From Frigoribacterium sp. (lineage in GTDB: Bacteria > Actinomycetota > Actinomycetes > Actinomycetales > Microbacteriaceae): a stretch of 38,241 nt of DNA. Where the stretch lies: the NCBI GenBank assembly GCA_025363205.1, contig JANYEI010000126.1, positions 1-38,241 of the forward strand, read 5' to 3'. Positions 1-8,274 of this stretch are shown here, piece after piece (within the stretch, counting starts at the first letter, position 1; each line of letters begins with the position of its first letter). The translations under genes and the position numbers were made by a program. The notes beneath the pieces were generated by a model. That model was not told the DNA's origin and searched no databases. It was given only the letters and a program-made list of their open reading frames with translations.

Positions 1-1
1 C

Positions 2-637
2 GCCGTCGCCCGCGGTCTCCGCCTGACGTTCGCCGAACGGGACCACCTGCTTCTCTTGGCCGGCCATCAACCGCCTGCCCACCCCGGGTCCAGCATCCAT
101 GTCAGTCCGGGCCTGATGCGGATTCTTGACAGCCTCACCGACAGCCCTGCCCAGGTCATGGGGCCTCTTGGTGAAACACTCGCCCAGAACGCCACCGCCC
201 TCGCCCTCTTCGGCGACGAGACCCGTCACACCGGGCTGTCTCGAAGCGCCGTCTACCGTTGGTTCACCGACCCCAACTCGCGGTCCCTCTATCCCCCGGC
301 AGAGCAGGAAAGCCAGGGCAGGGTGCAGGTGTCCCTGCTTCGCGCCGGGACCGCCCGGCTCGGTTCCACTGCTACAGAGTCGATGGTTCGCCAACTCCGG
401 AAGCAGAGTACAGATTTTGCTCGCCTGTGGGATGCCGTCGAAATCGGGGTTCGCTACTCCGAGGAAAAACGGTTCCAGCATCCGGAAGTGGGAGGCCCCA
501 CTCTCTACTGTCAGATGGCCGTCGACCCCGACCAGCTGCAAACACTTCTGGTGTTCACCGCCACCCCCGGCACCGACAGTGCCGCAAAGCTGCGAATGCT
601 CACCGTCATCGGCTCCTACGACATCGCTTCACGCTAA
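2..637 (+). CDS. MmyB-type transcriptional regulator, C-terminal part (5' end outside window)
   Basis: The reading frame is open from base 2, so the N-terminal HTH (XRE-type in this family) lies upstream of the window. The visible part opens with the end of the HTH region (LRLTFAERDHLLLLAGHQPP). The MmyB-like ligand-binding domain follows, with recognisable family motifs: MRILDSL, a GETLAQNATALALFGD block, YRWFTDPNSRSLYPP, HPEVGGPTLYCQMA and the closing LLVFTATPGTDSAAKLRML. The C-terminal length is normal for the family. These proteins are usually autorepressors or regulators of a divergent neighbour such as an SDR or oxidoreductase; any such partner would be left of the window. It is not obviously linked to kup, since 328 bases separate them. 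Family assignment is strong; the ligand is unknown. Confidence 0.9.
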   Translation, partial: AVARGLRLTFAERDHLLLLAGHQPPAHPGSSIHVSPGLMRILDSLTDSPAQVMGPLGETLAQNATALALFGDETRHTGLSRSAVYRWFTDPNSRSLYPPAEQESQGRVQVSLLRAGTARLGSTATESMVRQLRKQSTDFARLWDAVEIGVRYSEEKRFQHPEVGGPTLYCQMAVDPDQLQTLLVFTATPGTDSAAKLRMLTVIGSYDIASR

Positions 638-713
638 CCCGCGAGGTGGCCGCACGGAACGCGAGGCCCGATCGCCCGGGTGGCGAAGTTCTTCGGGATC
701 TTGAGAATCCTGC

Positions 714-743
714 TTGCCACGCTGGGTGAAACTGACCGATATT
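714..743 (+). promoter_or_regulatory. weak candidate promoter upstream of kup
   Basis: TTGCCA at 714-719 and GATATT at 738-743 are separated by 18 bases, a rough housekeeping-type match. This would leave a leader of over 200 nt before kup. The 328-base gap 638-965 contains no other gene I can support. I looked for the conserved blocks of the c-di-AMP (ydaO) riboswitch that often precedes actinobacterial kup and did not find them. Confidence 0.25.
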
Positions 744-965
744 GAAGCAGGGATCTGTTTCCCAGGAGCTCATCCGTGGCGCCTAGGTGGAGGCTTCCAC
801 CGGCTGCGACGCAATCGTCAGTAGGGTCGGTCAACCTGTGTGCAGTTCGCTTTCGCCTGGCTACAGCCGGAGTGTTACTCCCATCATCGAAAGAATCCAA
901 GAGGGGGATGTTGGCAGCGACCTCGGTTAGGCTACGGCGACCCGTTGTGCATAGAGGAAATCCTG

Positions 966-2876
966 ATGAAATCTGAAAATTCAAGTGTTCGTAGCTCGAC
1001 ACTCGCCATTGGGCCTGTGATCGCGGCTATGGGAATTGTTTTCGGTGATATCGGGACGAGTCCTCTTTATGCAGCATCGACCACGTTCGGGGCCAGCGGC
1101 TCCCCTGCGTCGGGGCCGTCGTCCGAGTACGTCTATGGCTCGACAGCGACCATTATCTACTCGTTGACGCTGGTGGTCACTGTGCTGTACGTACGGTTTC
1201 TGATGCGTGCCGACAATCGGGGCGAGGGCGGACTGTTGGCTCTATTCGGGCTACTCCGGCGCAGCACCCTGAAAGCCCGAACCCTCGGGGTTTTGACTGT
1301 AGTTGCGATGTTCGGCGCGGCCATGTTCCTTGGCGACAGCGTAATTACTCCGGCAATCTCCGTTTTGTCAGCCGTCGAGGGTCTGGAAGTCATCCGGCCC
1401 GAGCTCTCGTCGCTGGTTGTTCCGATCGCCTTGGTCATCCTGGTGGGAGTGTTTGCCCTCCAGCGCTTTGGAACGAAAACGATCGGCCGGCTTTTCGGGC
1501 CGATCATGTTGCTATGGTTTGTCGTCCTTGCCGTGACCGGCGTTGGGTCGATTGTTCAGCATCCGGCAGTTCTACAAGCGTTATCCCCCCATTGGGTGAT
1601 TCTGTTCTTCGTGAATCAGCCTCGCATAGCATTCTTTGCCCTCGGCGCGATCGTGCTCGCCGTAACCGGCGCCGAAGCGCTCTACGCAGATTTAGGTCAC
1701 TTCGGCCGAAAAGCAATCACGCGAGCGTGGCTCTTCGTGGTCTTCCCTGCCCTCGTGTTGAATTACCTCGGCCAGGCCTCCCTTGCCGTTCGACACCCCG
1801 CTGGTGCTGCGTCTTCCTTTTTCGGGTTGGTACCGTCCTGGGCCCAATTGCCCATGGTCGTTCTCGCCACAATCGCAACAATTATCGCCTCACAGTCCGT
1901 GATTTCTGGCACCTATTCCGTTATCCATCAAGCCTGGCGTCTTGGCCTGTTCCCGCCGCTACGAGTTGTGCACACCTCCGCCGAAAAGGAGGGTCAGATC
2001 TACGTTCCGGCAATGAACGTGATCCTCGCTATTGCTGTGCTGGCAGTCACCCTTGGTTTTAGAAGTTCCGCGTCTTTGGCTTCTGCCTACGGGATCGCCG
2101 TGACAGCGACCATCTCCATAACGACGATCGTGTATCTCGCGTGGCTCTGGGCGCATTCGAAACGTCTGACCCCGGCAATCGTCGTCGTGGGCGGCATCCT
2201 CCTTATCGCCCTCGCGTTCCTTACGGCCAACCTTCCCAAGGCAGCCTCCGGTGGCTGGTTGCCCTTGGCAATCGGATCACTTGTCTTCATCGTGATGGCA
2301 ACCTGGTGGGTGGGGCAACGACGCATCAAGGCCGGACGGCGACAAGGCGAAGTTGGCATCGGAGAGTTGCAGAATATCCTCACCGGCGCCCAGAGGGATC
2401 TTCACCGCGTTCCCGGAGACGCTGTTTTCATCACCAGAAATTCGACCATCGTTCCGGTAGCTCTCATTACTATGGTGACTCAGAATCATGCGCTGCAAAA
2501 ACGCGCCATCTTGTTGAGCTGGTCAACCGTCGACGTTCCATCAACAGCCGGATCCAAGCACCGGATCACCGTGGAAAGCCTTCAATCGGGGGTCATCCGA
2601 GTTGTTGCGAAAATTGGTTTCCAAGAACACCCTCGCATGACAGAACTGCTCACCGAAGCCCGATCTGTCGATAAGGCTGCGCTCGCCGACTTTGCCGCAT
2701 CTCGGGCGACATTCTTCATCTCGACCCCGATTCCTCGCTACAACAGGAACAGCAAAATGCTTCGCTGGTCTCAAGTGCTGTTTCTCGCCATCGATCGTCT
2801 GGCACCAGATCCGGTGGATATCATCGAACTCCCCCGCGACCGAACGATTGTCCTCGGACGGGAAATCCCGCTCTAA
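966..2876 (+). CDS. kup: Kup-family low-affinity potassium uptake transporter
   Basis: A 636-residue membrane protein of the KUP/HAK/KT family, which imports K+ by proton symport. The N-terminus carries the family signature GDIGTSPLY after a first membrane helix. About twelve hydrophobic segments fill residues 12-450, and a hydrophilic C-terminal domain follows, as in E. coli Kup (about 620 residues). I chose ATG 966 rather than the in-frame codon at 840. AGAGGA lies about seven bases upstream, and translation from 966 puts the first helix at the usual place, whereas the longer version adds 42 residues with no family similarity. It appears to be monocistronic: a regulator ends 328 bases upstream and only decayed DNA lies downstream. 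No internal disruption is visible. Confidence 0.95.
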   Translation: MKSENSSVRSSTLAIGPVIAAMGIVFGDIGTSPLYAASTTFGASGSPASGPSSEYVYGSTATIIYSLTLVVTVLYVRFLMRADNRGEGGLLALFGLLRRSTLKARTLGVLTVVAMFGAAMFLGDSVITPAISVLSAVEGLEVIRPELSSLVVPIALVILVGVFALQRFGTKTIGRLFGPIMLLWFVVLAVTGVGSIVQHPAVLQALSPHWVILFFVNQPRIAFFALGAIVLAVTGAEALYADLGHFGRKAITRAWLFVVFPALVLNYLGQASLAVRHPAGAASSFFGLVPSWAQLPMVVLATIATIIASQSVISGTYSVIHQAWRLGLFPPLRVVHTSAEKEGQIYVPAMNVILAIAVLAVTLGFRSSASLASAYGIAVTATISITTIVYLAWLWAHSKRLTPAIVVVGGILLIALAFLTANLPKAASGGWLPLAIGSLVFIVMATWWVGQRRIKAGRRQGEVGIGELQNILTGAQRDLHRVPGDAVFITRNSTIVPVALITMVTQNHALQKRAILLSWSTVDVPSTAGSKHRITVESLQSGVIRVVAKIGFQEHPRMTELLTEARSVDKAALADFAASRATFFISTPIPRYNRNSKMLRWSQVLFLAIDRLAPDPVDIIELPRDRTIVLGREIPL

Positions 2877-3095
2877 GCGTGGAGCACAGGCGAGCCAGCC
2901 AACCAACCAACGCTTGGCACCAATACGTTTGAGTAGCGCAACACCGGATTGTCCCGAACTGCGCGAACCACGTCGCTGTTGAGAATGAACTCAACATGCG
3001 TCCCCGTAAAGTGCTCGGAAATCACTCCCCCGCAAAGCTTTTCGATGAAACAATATCGTCAGAAAATCAGACAGTGTTGCGCCGATGGCTAGAAC
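2877..3095. other. intergenic, no gene seen
   Basis: This stretch lies between kup and the remains of an alpha-mannosidase gene. Short frames exist but none has family resemblance or a ribosome binding site. A small CCAA tandem tract occurs near 2897-2911. It may be scar sequence left by the event that removed most of the mannosidase gene. Confidence 0.4.
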
Positions 3096-3134
3096 CCACC
3101 CTGGCGTTATTGGCCCTGTTTTCAGTCAGCATTA
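3096..3134 (-). repeat. 39-nt degenerate repeat, copy A (partner at 16674-16712)
   Basis: The sequence here matches the reverse complement of 16674-16712 at 33 of 39 positions, including a perfect 16-base core (GGCCCTGTTTTCAGTC). Copy B sits just ahead of an IS1634-type transposase remnant, and copy A sits exactly where the alpha-mannosidase homology stops. I infer that both are pieces of the same insertion-sequence family and that copy A marks the scar that truncated the mannosidase gene. Confidence 0.5.
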
Positions 3135-3590
3135 ACAGTGCGATATCCGGGTTGCTGGTCGCCTCGATCTACAGCTCAATGCTGTGCCCCGGTTCTGCAC
3201 CAAGAGTGCCCGCCCGATTGAGCGGCTCGATCGCTGAGATAACGTCACCGCCCGAAGTCCAAATGAGCACCTCCGCCTGAAAGCCCGGAATCCCGTCAAT
3301 GAAACCGAGGTCGACAACAAGCTCCACCCGGTCGCCTGACGGGATGTCCAGTGCGCCGGTACCGTGCCGGTGGCGTGAAATCAGACCGTACCCCATGGTT
3401 TGCCCCACGGCGCGCCGATGGCGAACTCTTCGAATTGCTGAACGACCGCCTCGGAGAAGGGCACCGGCTCACCCGGTACCTCCCAAGCCTCGATATGCAC
3501 CGCGACCTCAAGACCGTAGACCGCAGGGTCGGCTCGATCGCGCAGGAAGCGAACCAGCCGAGGCAGGATGAGACTAGAACGGTCATGCAG
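3135..3590 (-). pseudogene. alpha-mannosidase (GH38-type), decayed N-terminal fragment
   Basis: Reading leftward from 3590, one frame gives RLVRFLRDRADPAVYGLEV and then EAWEVPGEPVPFSEAV and IGAPWGKPWGTV. This is the typical start of an actinobacterial GH38 alpha-mannosidase. The frame then meets TGA where the family has Trp (GTxWFHATG). It continues as FHATGTVPAHW, shifts frame, and resumes as GDRVELVVDLGFIDGIPGFQAE down to HSIEL. There TAG replaces the Tyr codon, and IEATSNPDIA still follows. Homology ends near 3135, so only about 150 of roughly 1,000 residues survive. The initiation codon is now CTG (CTGCATGACC), although a GGAGA ribosome binding site remains. It lies 30 bases after the sugar permease gene and was presumably the last gene of that operon, hydrolysing imported alpha-mannosides. 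Damage seen: one start change, two nonsense codons, one frameshift and a 3' truncation. Confidence 0.85.
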
Positions 3591-3620
3591 GGGCTCTCCA
3601 GTATCGCGACGGGTGGATCC

Positions 3621-4442
3621 TCATTTCTCTGCCCCCGCCACCATACCCTTGATGAAATAGCGCTGCAGCACGAGGTAGGCCAGTAGGACGGGAACGACCG
3701 AGATGAGAGCTGCGGCGGCAGCGGCGCCGAGGTTGCTGCCCTGACTCGCGACAAAAGTGCTGATGGTGGGGGCGATGGTTCGCACATCGGGACTGCGGAG
3801 CACAAAGACACTCAACGCATACTCGTTCCAGATAGACACACTGGTAAGAATTATGACGGTTGCCGTCACCGGCTTGAGCATCGGAAAAACCACCTGGAAC
3901 AGCGTCTGGGTCGTGCTTGCCCCATCGACGGTGGCAGCCTCTTCGATGGCGATCGGCAGGCTCCTCATGAATGCCGCATAGAGGAAAACACTCAATGGCA
4001 ATTGAGTCACCACCATAATCACAATGGCGCCCCAGTACGTGTTGATTCCACCAAGCTGATTGAGCAGGCTGTAGAGCGGCACCAGAATGCTGAGCGGCGG
4101 GATCATGATGAGTCCGACGATTGCGCTGAAGACGACTCTGTTGCCGAGCGTGGTGCGTCTTGCCAACGGATACGCGGTGAGAGCACCCAGCAGACAGATG
4201 ATCGCCGTGCTGACAACAGTGATGAGAGCGCTATTGCCTATCGCCCGCAGAATGTGCCCGTCGGTGATAGCAGTCTGGAAGTTCGCCAAATAGAGCCCGG
4301 AGGTGGGGAACAACCACTGTGAGCTGAGATCCGTGCGCGGTTTGAGCGACGTGGTGAGGGCCACGTAAAACGGCACCAGCTGCACCACCACCATGATCAA
4401 AAGGCCCAGTGCGATTGCCCAACGGCCGAGACGACGAGTCAT
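3621..4442 (-). CDS. carbohydrate ABC transporter permease, MalG type
   Basis: A 273-residue inner-membrane permease of the MalG/CUT1 family, one half of the channel that moves a sugar handed over by the lipoprotein encoded upstream. It has six predicted membrane helices and the EAA loop near residues 180-200 (EEAATVDGAST, then FPMLKP), which contacts the ATPase. The start ATG overlaps the upstream permease stop by one base (TGATG), with GGAGG seven bases ahead inside that gene, so translation is coupled. A longer upstream reading exists in this frame, but it only shadows the neighbouring permease. No ATPase gene is in the cluster, so a shared MsiK/UgpC-type ATPase elsewhere is expected, as is common in actinobacteria. 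Its former downstream neighbour is a dead alpha-mannosidase. Confidence 0.93.
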   Translation of the reverse strand: MTRRLGRWAIALGLLIMVVVQLVPFYVALTTSLKPRTDLSSQWLFPTSGLYLANFQTAITDGHILRAIGNSALITVVSTAIICLLGALTAYPLARRTTLGNRVVFSAIVGLIMIPPLSILVPLYSLLNQLGGINTYWGAIVIMVVTQLPLSVFLYAAFMRSLPIAIEEAATVDGASTTQTLFQVVFPMLKPVTATVIILTSVSIWNEYALSVFVLRSPDVRTIAPTISTFVASQGSNLGAAAAAALISVVPVLLAYLVLQRYFIKGMVAGAEK

Positions 4443-5368
4443 CACAGGCCCTCCAGTCTGCGACGATTCAGCACCGTATTGAAGATGAGCGTCAGCACCG
4501 CAATGATGATGAATAAAACGATGCCCATGGCTGAGGCGTACCCGGCGCTCTGATTGTCGAAGTATGCCTTGCCGATCAACGTGGAAACCGAGTTTGTCGC
4601 GTATCCGGGACCGCCTCCGGTGAGAACCTGGATGACATCGAAGAGCTTCAGCCCACCAATGAGGTTCAGCACGACACTCGTCGCGAAGGCGGGCCGCAGC
4701 AAAGGCACCGTGATCTGCGTGAACTGCTGCCAGGCATCCGCACCATCTAGCTGGGATGCTTCGTAGTAGACCGTGGGGATCGATTGAAGCCCTGCAAGGT
4801 AGATCACCATGGAGATGCCCACAAACTGCACTGAGTTCACCAGCACGATGATGGCCACGGAGGTTCCCGCCTGGCTCAGCCACGCGATCTTGGAACCGCC
4901 CAGCGCGACAACGATGTCGTTCAATCCGCCGTTGTCATAGGAGAACAGAAGGTAGTACATGGTGCCCATCACCACGGGTGAGACTAGTACCGGCAAATAG
5001 ATGATGGCGCGGGCCACGTTGCGACCGCGAATTGCACGGTCGAGGGCCAGAGCAAGTGACAGCCCCAGAACCTGCTGCAGGATCGTGCTACCGAAGCCAT
5101 AAATGAAGGTGTTAATGAGGGTGTTGTGGAACACCGGGTCGCTCGCGAGGCGAAAGTAGTTGCCCAGGCCGATAAAACTGCGTGATGGGCTGTAACCGTT
5201 CCAGTTGCTCAGCGAGAGAATGAAGCCATTGACCAGCGGATAGATCGTAAAGCCCAGGAAGAGGAGGATCGCTGGCAAGTAGAGGAGATTGATCCTTCTG
5301 GCTGCAAACGGCGCGCCCGCCCGGCGTCTGACCTTCGTGCGAATGGCTGCCTTGGTTGTCCCGGTCAT
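4442..5368 (-). CDS. carbohydrate ABC transporter permease, MalF/UgpA type
   Basis: A 308-residue CUT1-family permease with a basic cytoplasmic N-terminus (about residues 1-25) and six hydrophobic segments. The typical EAA loop occurs around residues 200-230 (YEASQLDGADAWQQFTQITVPLL). It forms the transmembrane channel with the MalG-type protein it overlaps by one base. ATG 5368 is preceded by GGGAGAC at suitable spacing. The binding-protein gene ends 87 bases upstream on the same strand, a gap that commonly allows the binding protein to be made in excess. Substrate is inferred only from the decayed alpha-mannosidase: an alpha-mannoside or a related oligosaccharide. Confidence 0.93.
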   Translation of the reverse strand: MTGTTKAAIRTKVRRRAGAPFAARRINLLYLPAILLFLGFTIYPLVNGFILSLSNWNGYSPSRSFIGLGNYFRLASDPVFHNTLINTFIYGFGSTILQQVLGLSLALALDRAIRGRNVARAIIYLPVLVSPVVMGTMYYLLFSYDNGGLNDIVVALGGSKIAWLSQAGTSVAIIVLVNSVQFVGISMVIYLAGLQSIPTVYYEASQLDGADAWQQFTQITVPLLRPAFATSVVLNLIGGLKLFDVIQVLTGGGPGYATNSVSTLIGKAYFDNQSAGYASAMGIVLFIIIAVLTLIFNTVLNRRRLEGL

Positions 5369-5455
5369 CCGCGTCTCCCTGCTCAGCCGCTATCACCTCA
5401 TAATTGCGACGAATGGCCGCGGGTTCGGGTCCCCGCGACCGTTCGAGATTAGTTG

Positions 5456-6706
5456 TTACTGTCCGTAGAGCGTTCCAAACTGCTTTTTGACCTGCCCAAC
5501 AGACTCTGTAACGCCGGACTGCCCCGTCACCACTCCGGACGTAGTCGTGACCATCGTGTCCCACATGCCATTCGGCAGGTAGACCCGATCAAAGTACGGG
5601 TCGAGCGGGAAGGTGCCCGGCTTGACGAATTTCTCATAGCTGGCCTGAAGCACTCCAAGGTCGCTCTTCGCGTTAGTGAGGCCGGGGATGCCGCCGATCG
5701 CACTGGCGAGCTTGCCCAGATTGTCTGGCTGGGCCAGGAAGTCGATGTACTCCAACGCTTGGTCTTTGTGCTTGGACGTCTTGGAAACCCCATAAGCGTG
5801 TCCCTCGCCACCCACCAGATACGGCTTACCGTTCGCGCTGGGAATAGGAAAGTAGCCAAGTTCGGCATCGGGCACAAAGCCGAGGGCGCTGGCGACAACG
5901 TAGTTCTGCACGAAAATAAACGCCGTTTTTCCTTGGGCGAGCGACCGGGTGAGGTCATCTGTAGTTGCCGAAGAGAAGTCGGCATTGAAATAACCGGCTT
6001 TCTGCCAACTCTGAACTAAATCGAGCACCTTCGTGTACCCGCCAGAGGCGAAGTCTCCTTTGATTAGCCCCGCCTTTTCAGATTTATTGACGGCGCCCGA
6101 AGCGATGAAGTCTGCAATATTTCCTGCGAACCAGCTGTCTTTGCCCGAAGCAGAGATGGGCGTGACTCCCGCTGTCTTGAGCTTTGCCGCAGCCGCCGCG
6201 AAATCGTCCCAGGTGGTGAGAGTCGCTGGGTCGATGCCCGCGTCAGCCAGAACCTTCTTGTTGTAGACAATGCCCGCGACATCCGTGTCGGCGGGAAGAG
6301 CGAAGAACTCACCGCTCTTGTTCTCCATGGCCGGCGCGAGCGCTGGATTGAAGTTCTTTGCCCATGAACGCTTGTTGAGGGGTTCCAGGAAATCGCTATA
6401 ACGAAGCAGCGACCATCCGTGGGTGGCCCAAATGTCGGGGATATCGCTGCTGGCCAGCCGCACCTTCATGTCGGCCTCATAGGTGTTGGTCATCGGCACC
6501 AAGTTGATTGAGACATCCTTGTGTGTGCTCTCGAACTTCTGAGTCATCGTTGTGAGCGTTTTCAGGATCGGGTCGCTCGTGGCAAGGCCGGTTTGGAATT
6601 CAAGCTTCGCTGCGCCGCCCGAGCCCCCGGTACCGCCCGCACTGCAGCCGGTGAGCACGAGTCCAATCGCTGTCAGCGCTGCCGCCGCTTTCCATAAAGA
6701 CTTCAT
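5456..6706 (-). CDS. sugar ABC transporter substrate-binding lipoprotein (extracellular family 1)
   Basis: A 416-residue exported lipoprotein that captures the sugar and delivers it to the two permeases downstream. The N-terminus is a lipoprotein signal with lipobox LTGC (lipidated Cys21), followed by a Gly/Ser-rich linker. The mature part has typical family-1 binding-protein motifs (DIPDIWATHGW, FFALPADTDVAGIVYNKKVL, AQGKTAFIF, YPNG-like end). Two ATGs lie close together. GGAGG abuts the first (6712) but is six bases from the second (6706), so 6706 is the real start. It is the first gene of the leftward operon and has a clear promoter with an inverted repeat across its -10 region. Confidence 0.94.
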   Translation of the reverse strand: MKSLWKAAAALTAIGLVLTGCSAGGTGGSGGAAKLEFQTGLATSDPILKTLTTMTQKFESTHKDVSINLVPMTNTYEADMKVRLASSDIPDIWATHGWSLLRYSDFLEPLNKRSWAKNFNPALAPAMENKSGEFFALPADTDVAGIVYNKKVLADAGIDPATLTTWDDFAAAAAKLKTAGVTPISASGKDSWFAGNIADFIASGAVNKSEKAGLIKGDFASGGYTKVLDLVQSWQKAGYFNADFSSATTDDLTRSLAQGKTAFIFVQNYVVASALGFVPDAELGYFPIPSANGKPYLVGGEGHAYGVSKTSKHKDQALEYIDFLAQPDNLGKLASAIGGIPGLTNAKSDLGVLQASYEKFVKPGTFPLDPYFDRVYLPNGMWDTMVTTTSGVVTGQSGVTESVGQVKKQFGTLYGQ

Positions 6707-6740
6707 CGTCATCCTCCACTGTGAGTTTCTCTTTGGGCGT

Positions 6741-6782
6741 ACTGCACGTCCCGAATGCTCGACCTTGATTCACTGCACGTCC
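6741..6782. repeat. 11-bp direct repeat in the sugar operon leader
   Basis: ACTGCACGTCC occurs at 6741-6751 and again at 6772-6782, 31 bases apart, close to three helical turns. The second copy lies in the loop of the inverted repeat at 6767-6797. This could be a repeated protein-binding half-site in the leader of the binding-protein gene. The function is inferred from position only. Confidence 0.35.
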
Positions 6783-6797
6783 ACTGGCGAGTGAATC
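6767..6797. promoter_or_regulatory. inverted repeat, candidate operator of the LacI-type regulator
   Basis: GATTCACT and AGTGAATC form perfect 8-base arms separated by 15 bases. The right arm overlaps the -10 box (6794-6799) of the leftward promoter, and the repeat covers the expected transcription start. That is the classical position for a repressor. The best candidate regulator is the LacI-family protein encoded at 8275. The spacing is longer than the usual compact LacI-type palindrome, so a looped or paired arrangement is possible. Confidence 0.45.
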
Positions 6798-6822
6798 TAC
6801 GCGCATAGACCACGGATTGCAA
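6794..6822 (-). promoter_or_regulatory. promoter of the sugar-binding protein operon
   Basis: On the minus strand TTGCAA (6822-6817) and TAGATT (6799-6794) are separated by 17 bases. Each matches the housekeeping consensus at four of six positions. Transcription should begin near 6787, giving a leader of about 80 nt before the binding-protein start. Confidence 0.5.
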
Positions 6823-6982
6823 GGGAAACTATTCCGCCCGTTTTGAATGGAAAATTACCCATTTCTCTTTTATTGACGCGAGTAGATTTAGCTGCCAGTA
6901 TCCACACCTAGGAATACGGTTTGAGCGGTCGGCCCTCGATGGCGCAATTTTGAGGGTCGCAGAGGATGACAGGAAACTAACC

Positions 6983-8179
6983 ATGGCGTTTTCACTCGCA
7001 GTCGTCGGGGCGGGACAGTTCGCAGGACAGTTCGCAACCCTCTTCGATCACCATCCGGGAGTCGGCTCGGTTTTTGTCACCGACCTCATTCCTGACCGGG
7101 CCAAAACCCTCGCGTCGCTGGCTCGACTCGGTGGCACCTTCGATAGCTTCGAACACGCATTGGTATCGCCGCTTGTCGACGCTGTAGCGATCTTTACTCA
7201 ACGCTGGACGCACGGCCCCCTTGTCCTCAAAGCCCTCCGTGCAGGCAAGCACGTCTATTCCGCCGTCCCGATGGCCATGTCGGAGGACGAAATCCGCGAG
7301 ATCCTCGAGGTCGTCAAGGAGACCGGACTTACCTACATGATGGGTGAGACGAGCTACTACAACCCCGCGACGGTATTCGCACGAAGAAAAATAGCCGAGG
7401 GTGCGTTCGGCCGGCTCTTTTATGCGGAGGGCGACTATGTGCACGATATGGATCTGGGCTTTTATGAGGCTTACCAATACAGTGGCGGAGCTCAGTGGAA
7501 GCGCACAGCGAGCTTTCCCCCCCTGCATTACCCGACGCATTCCATCGGCGGTGTGCTCGGAGCATGGGATACGAGGGCCACTTCCGTCAGCGCGATCGGT
7601 GTCGCAGACCATCGGGGGGACGGAGTTTTTGACAAGGCCACCAGCCAGTTCGGCAATGATTTCTCGAACGCAACAGCCCTCTTCGAACTGTCCGGCGGAT
7701 CAATGAGAATTAACGAGTTTCGCCGAGTCGGGTACCCCTCTCACTTGCGAGAATCACGATTTCGCTATTTCGGTACGGAGGGAAGCTTTGAAGAAGTGGC
7801 TACTGCGGCGTATTGGTACACGAAGGACGGGGCTGAGGACGTCTCGGCCCAGGTCGAAACCTCAGCGTCTCTCCTGCCCGATGATCCCTCGCTCAAGAAC
7901 ATCGCCCCTGCACTGCGCGATGCGTTCGTTTCGGGATACGCGCGTGTGCACGACATAGACCGGATCCCGCCCGAACTTCGCGCGCTACCCAACGGCCACG
8001 AGGGCAGCCACCACTTTCTCGTCGATGACTTCGTCCGCGCCGTCAATGATTCCCGCGTTCCTCCGGTTAACGCCTGGACCGCTGCACGGTTCACTTTGCC
8101 TGGCATAATCGCCCATCAGTCGGCTCAGCGTGATGGGGAGCGTCTTCCCATTCCAGACCTCGGCAACGGACCAGCCTGA
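6983..8179 (+). CDS. Gfo/Idh/MocA-family NAD(P)-dependent oxidoreductase
   Basis: A 398-residue predicted cytoplasmic sugar or polyol dehydrogenase. The N-terminal Rossmann fold is clear (VVGAGQFAGQF, residues 7-17), followed by the usual alternation up to about residue 125 and then the C-terminal alpha/beta substrate domain (FPPLHYPTHSIGG near residue 180). The catalytic EKP motif expected near residues 94-96 reads AVP in GKHVYSAVPMAM, so the usual lysine is missing. Start ATG 6983 has AGGAAA upstream; an earlier in-frame TTG would add 11 residues. It diverges from the sugar ABC operon and is followed by the LacI regulator 95 bases on. It probably acts on the sugar brought in by that transporter; the exact substrate is unknown. 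Confidence 0.88.
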   Translation: MAFSLAVVGAGQFAGQFATLFDHHPGVGSVFVTDLIPDRAKTLASLARLGGTFDSFEHALVSPLVDAVAIFTQRWTHGPLVLKALRAGKHVYSAVPMAMSEDEIREILEVVKETGLTYMMGETSYYNPATVFARRKIAEGAFGRLFYAEGDYVHDMDLGFYEAYQYSGGAQWKRTASFPPLHYPTHSIGGVLGAWDTRATSVSAIGVADHRGDGVFDKATSQFGNDFSNATALFELSGGSMRINEFRRVGYPSHLRESRFRYFGTEGSFEEVATAAYWYTKDGAEDVSAQVETSASLLPDDPSLKNIAPALRDAFVSGYARVHDIDRIPPELRALPNGHEGSHHFLVDDFVRAVNDSRVPPVNAWTAARFTLPGIIAHQSAQRDGERLPIPDLGNGPA

Positions 8180-8274
8180 CGATTCACAGACACAGTTGTC
8201 ACTATTCTTCCTAGATATCCCCGCACGACCTCATCGCCAGCGAAAAGTCGCGCCTGGCTCGAAAGGAGCCACCG

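Noticed and set aside
638-965. c-di-AMP (ydaO) riboswitch upstream of kup
   Set aside because: This pairing is common in actinobacteria, but the conserved blocks of the riboswitch are not visible here.
2877-3095. short plus-strand frame after kup
   Set aside because: No ribosome binding site, no recognisable product, and it overlaps decayed mannosidase and IS sequence.
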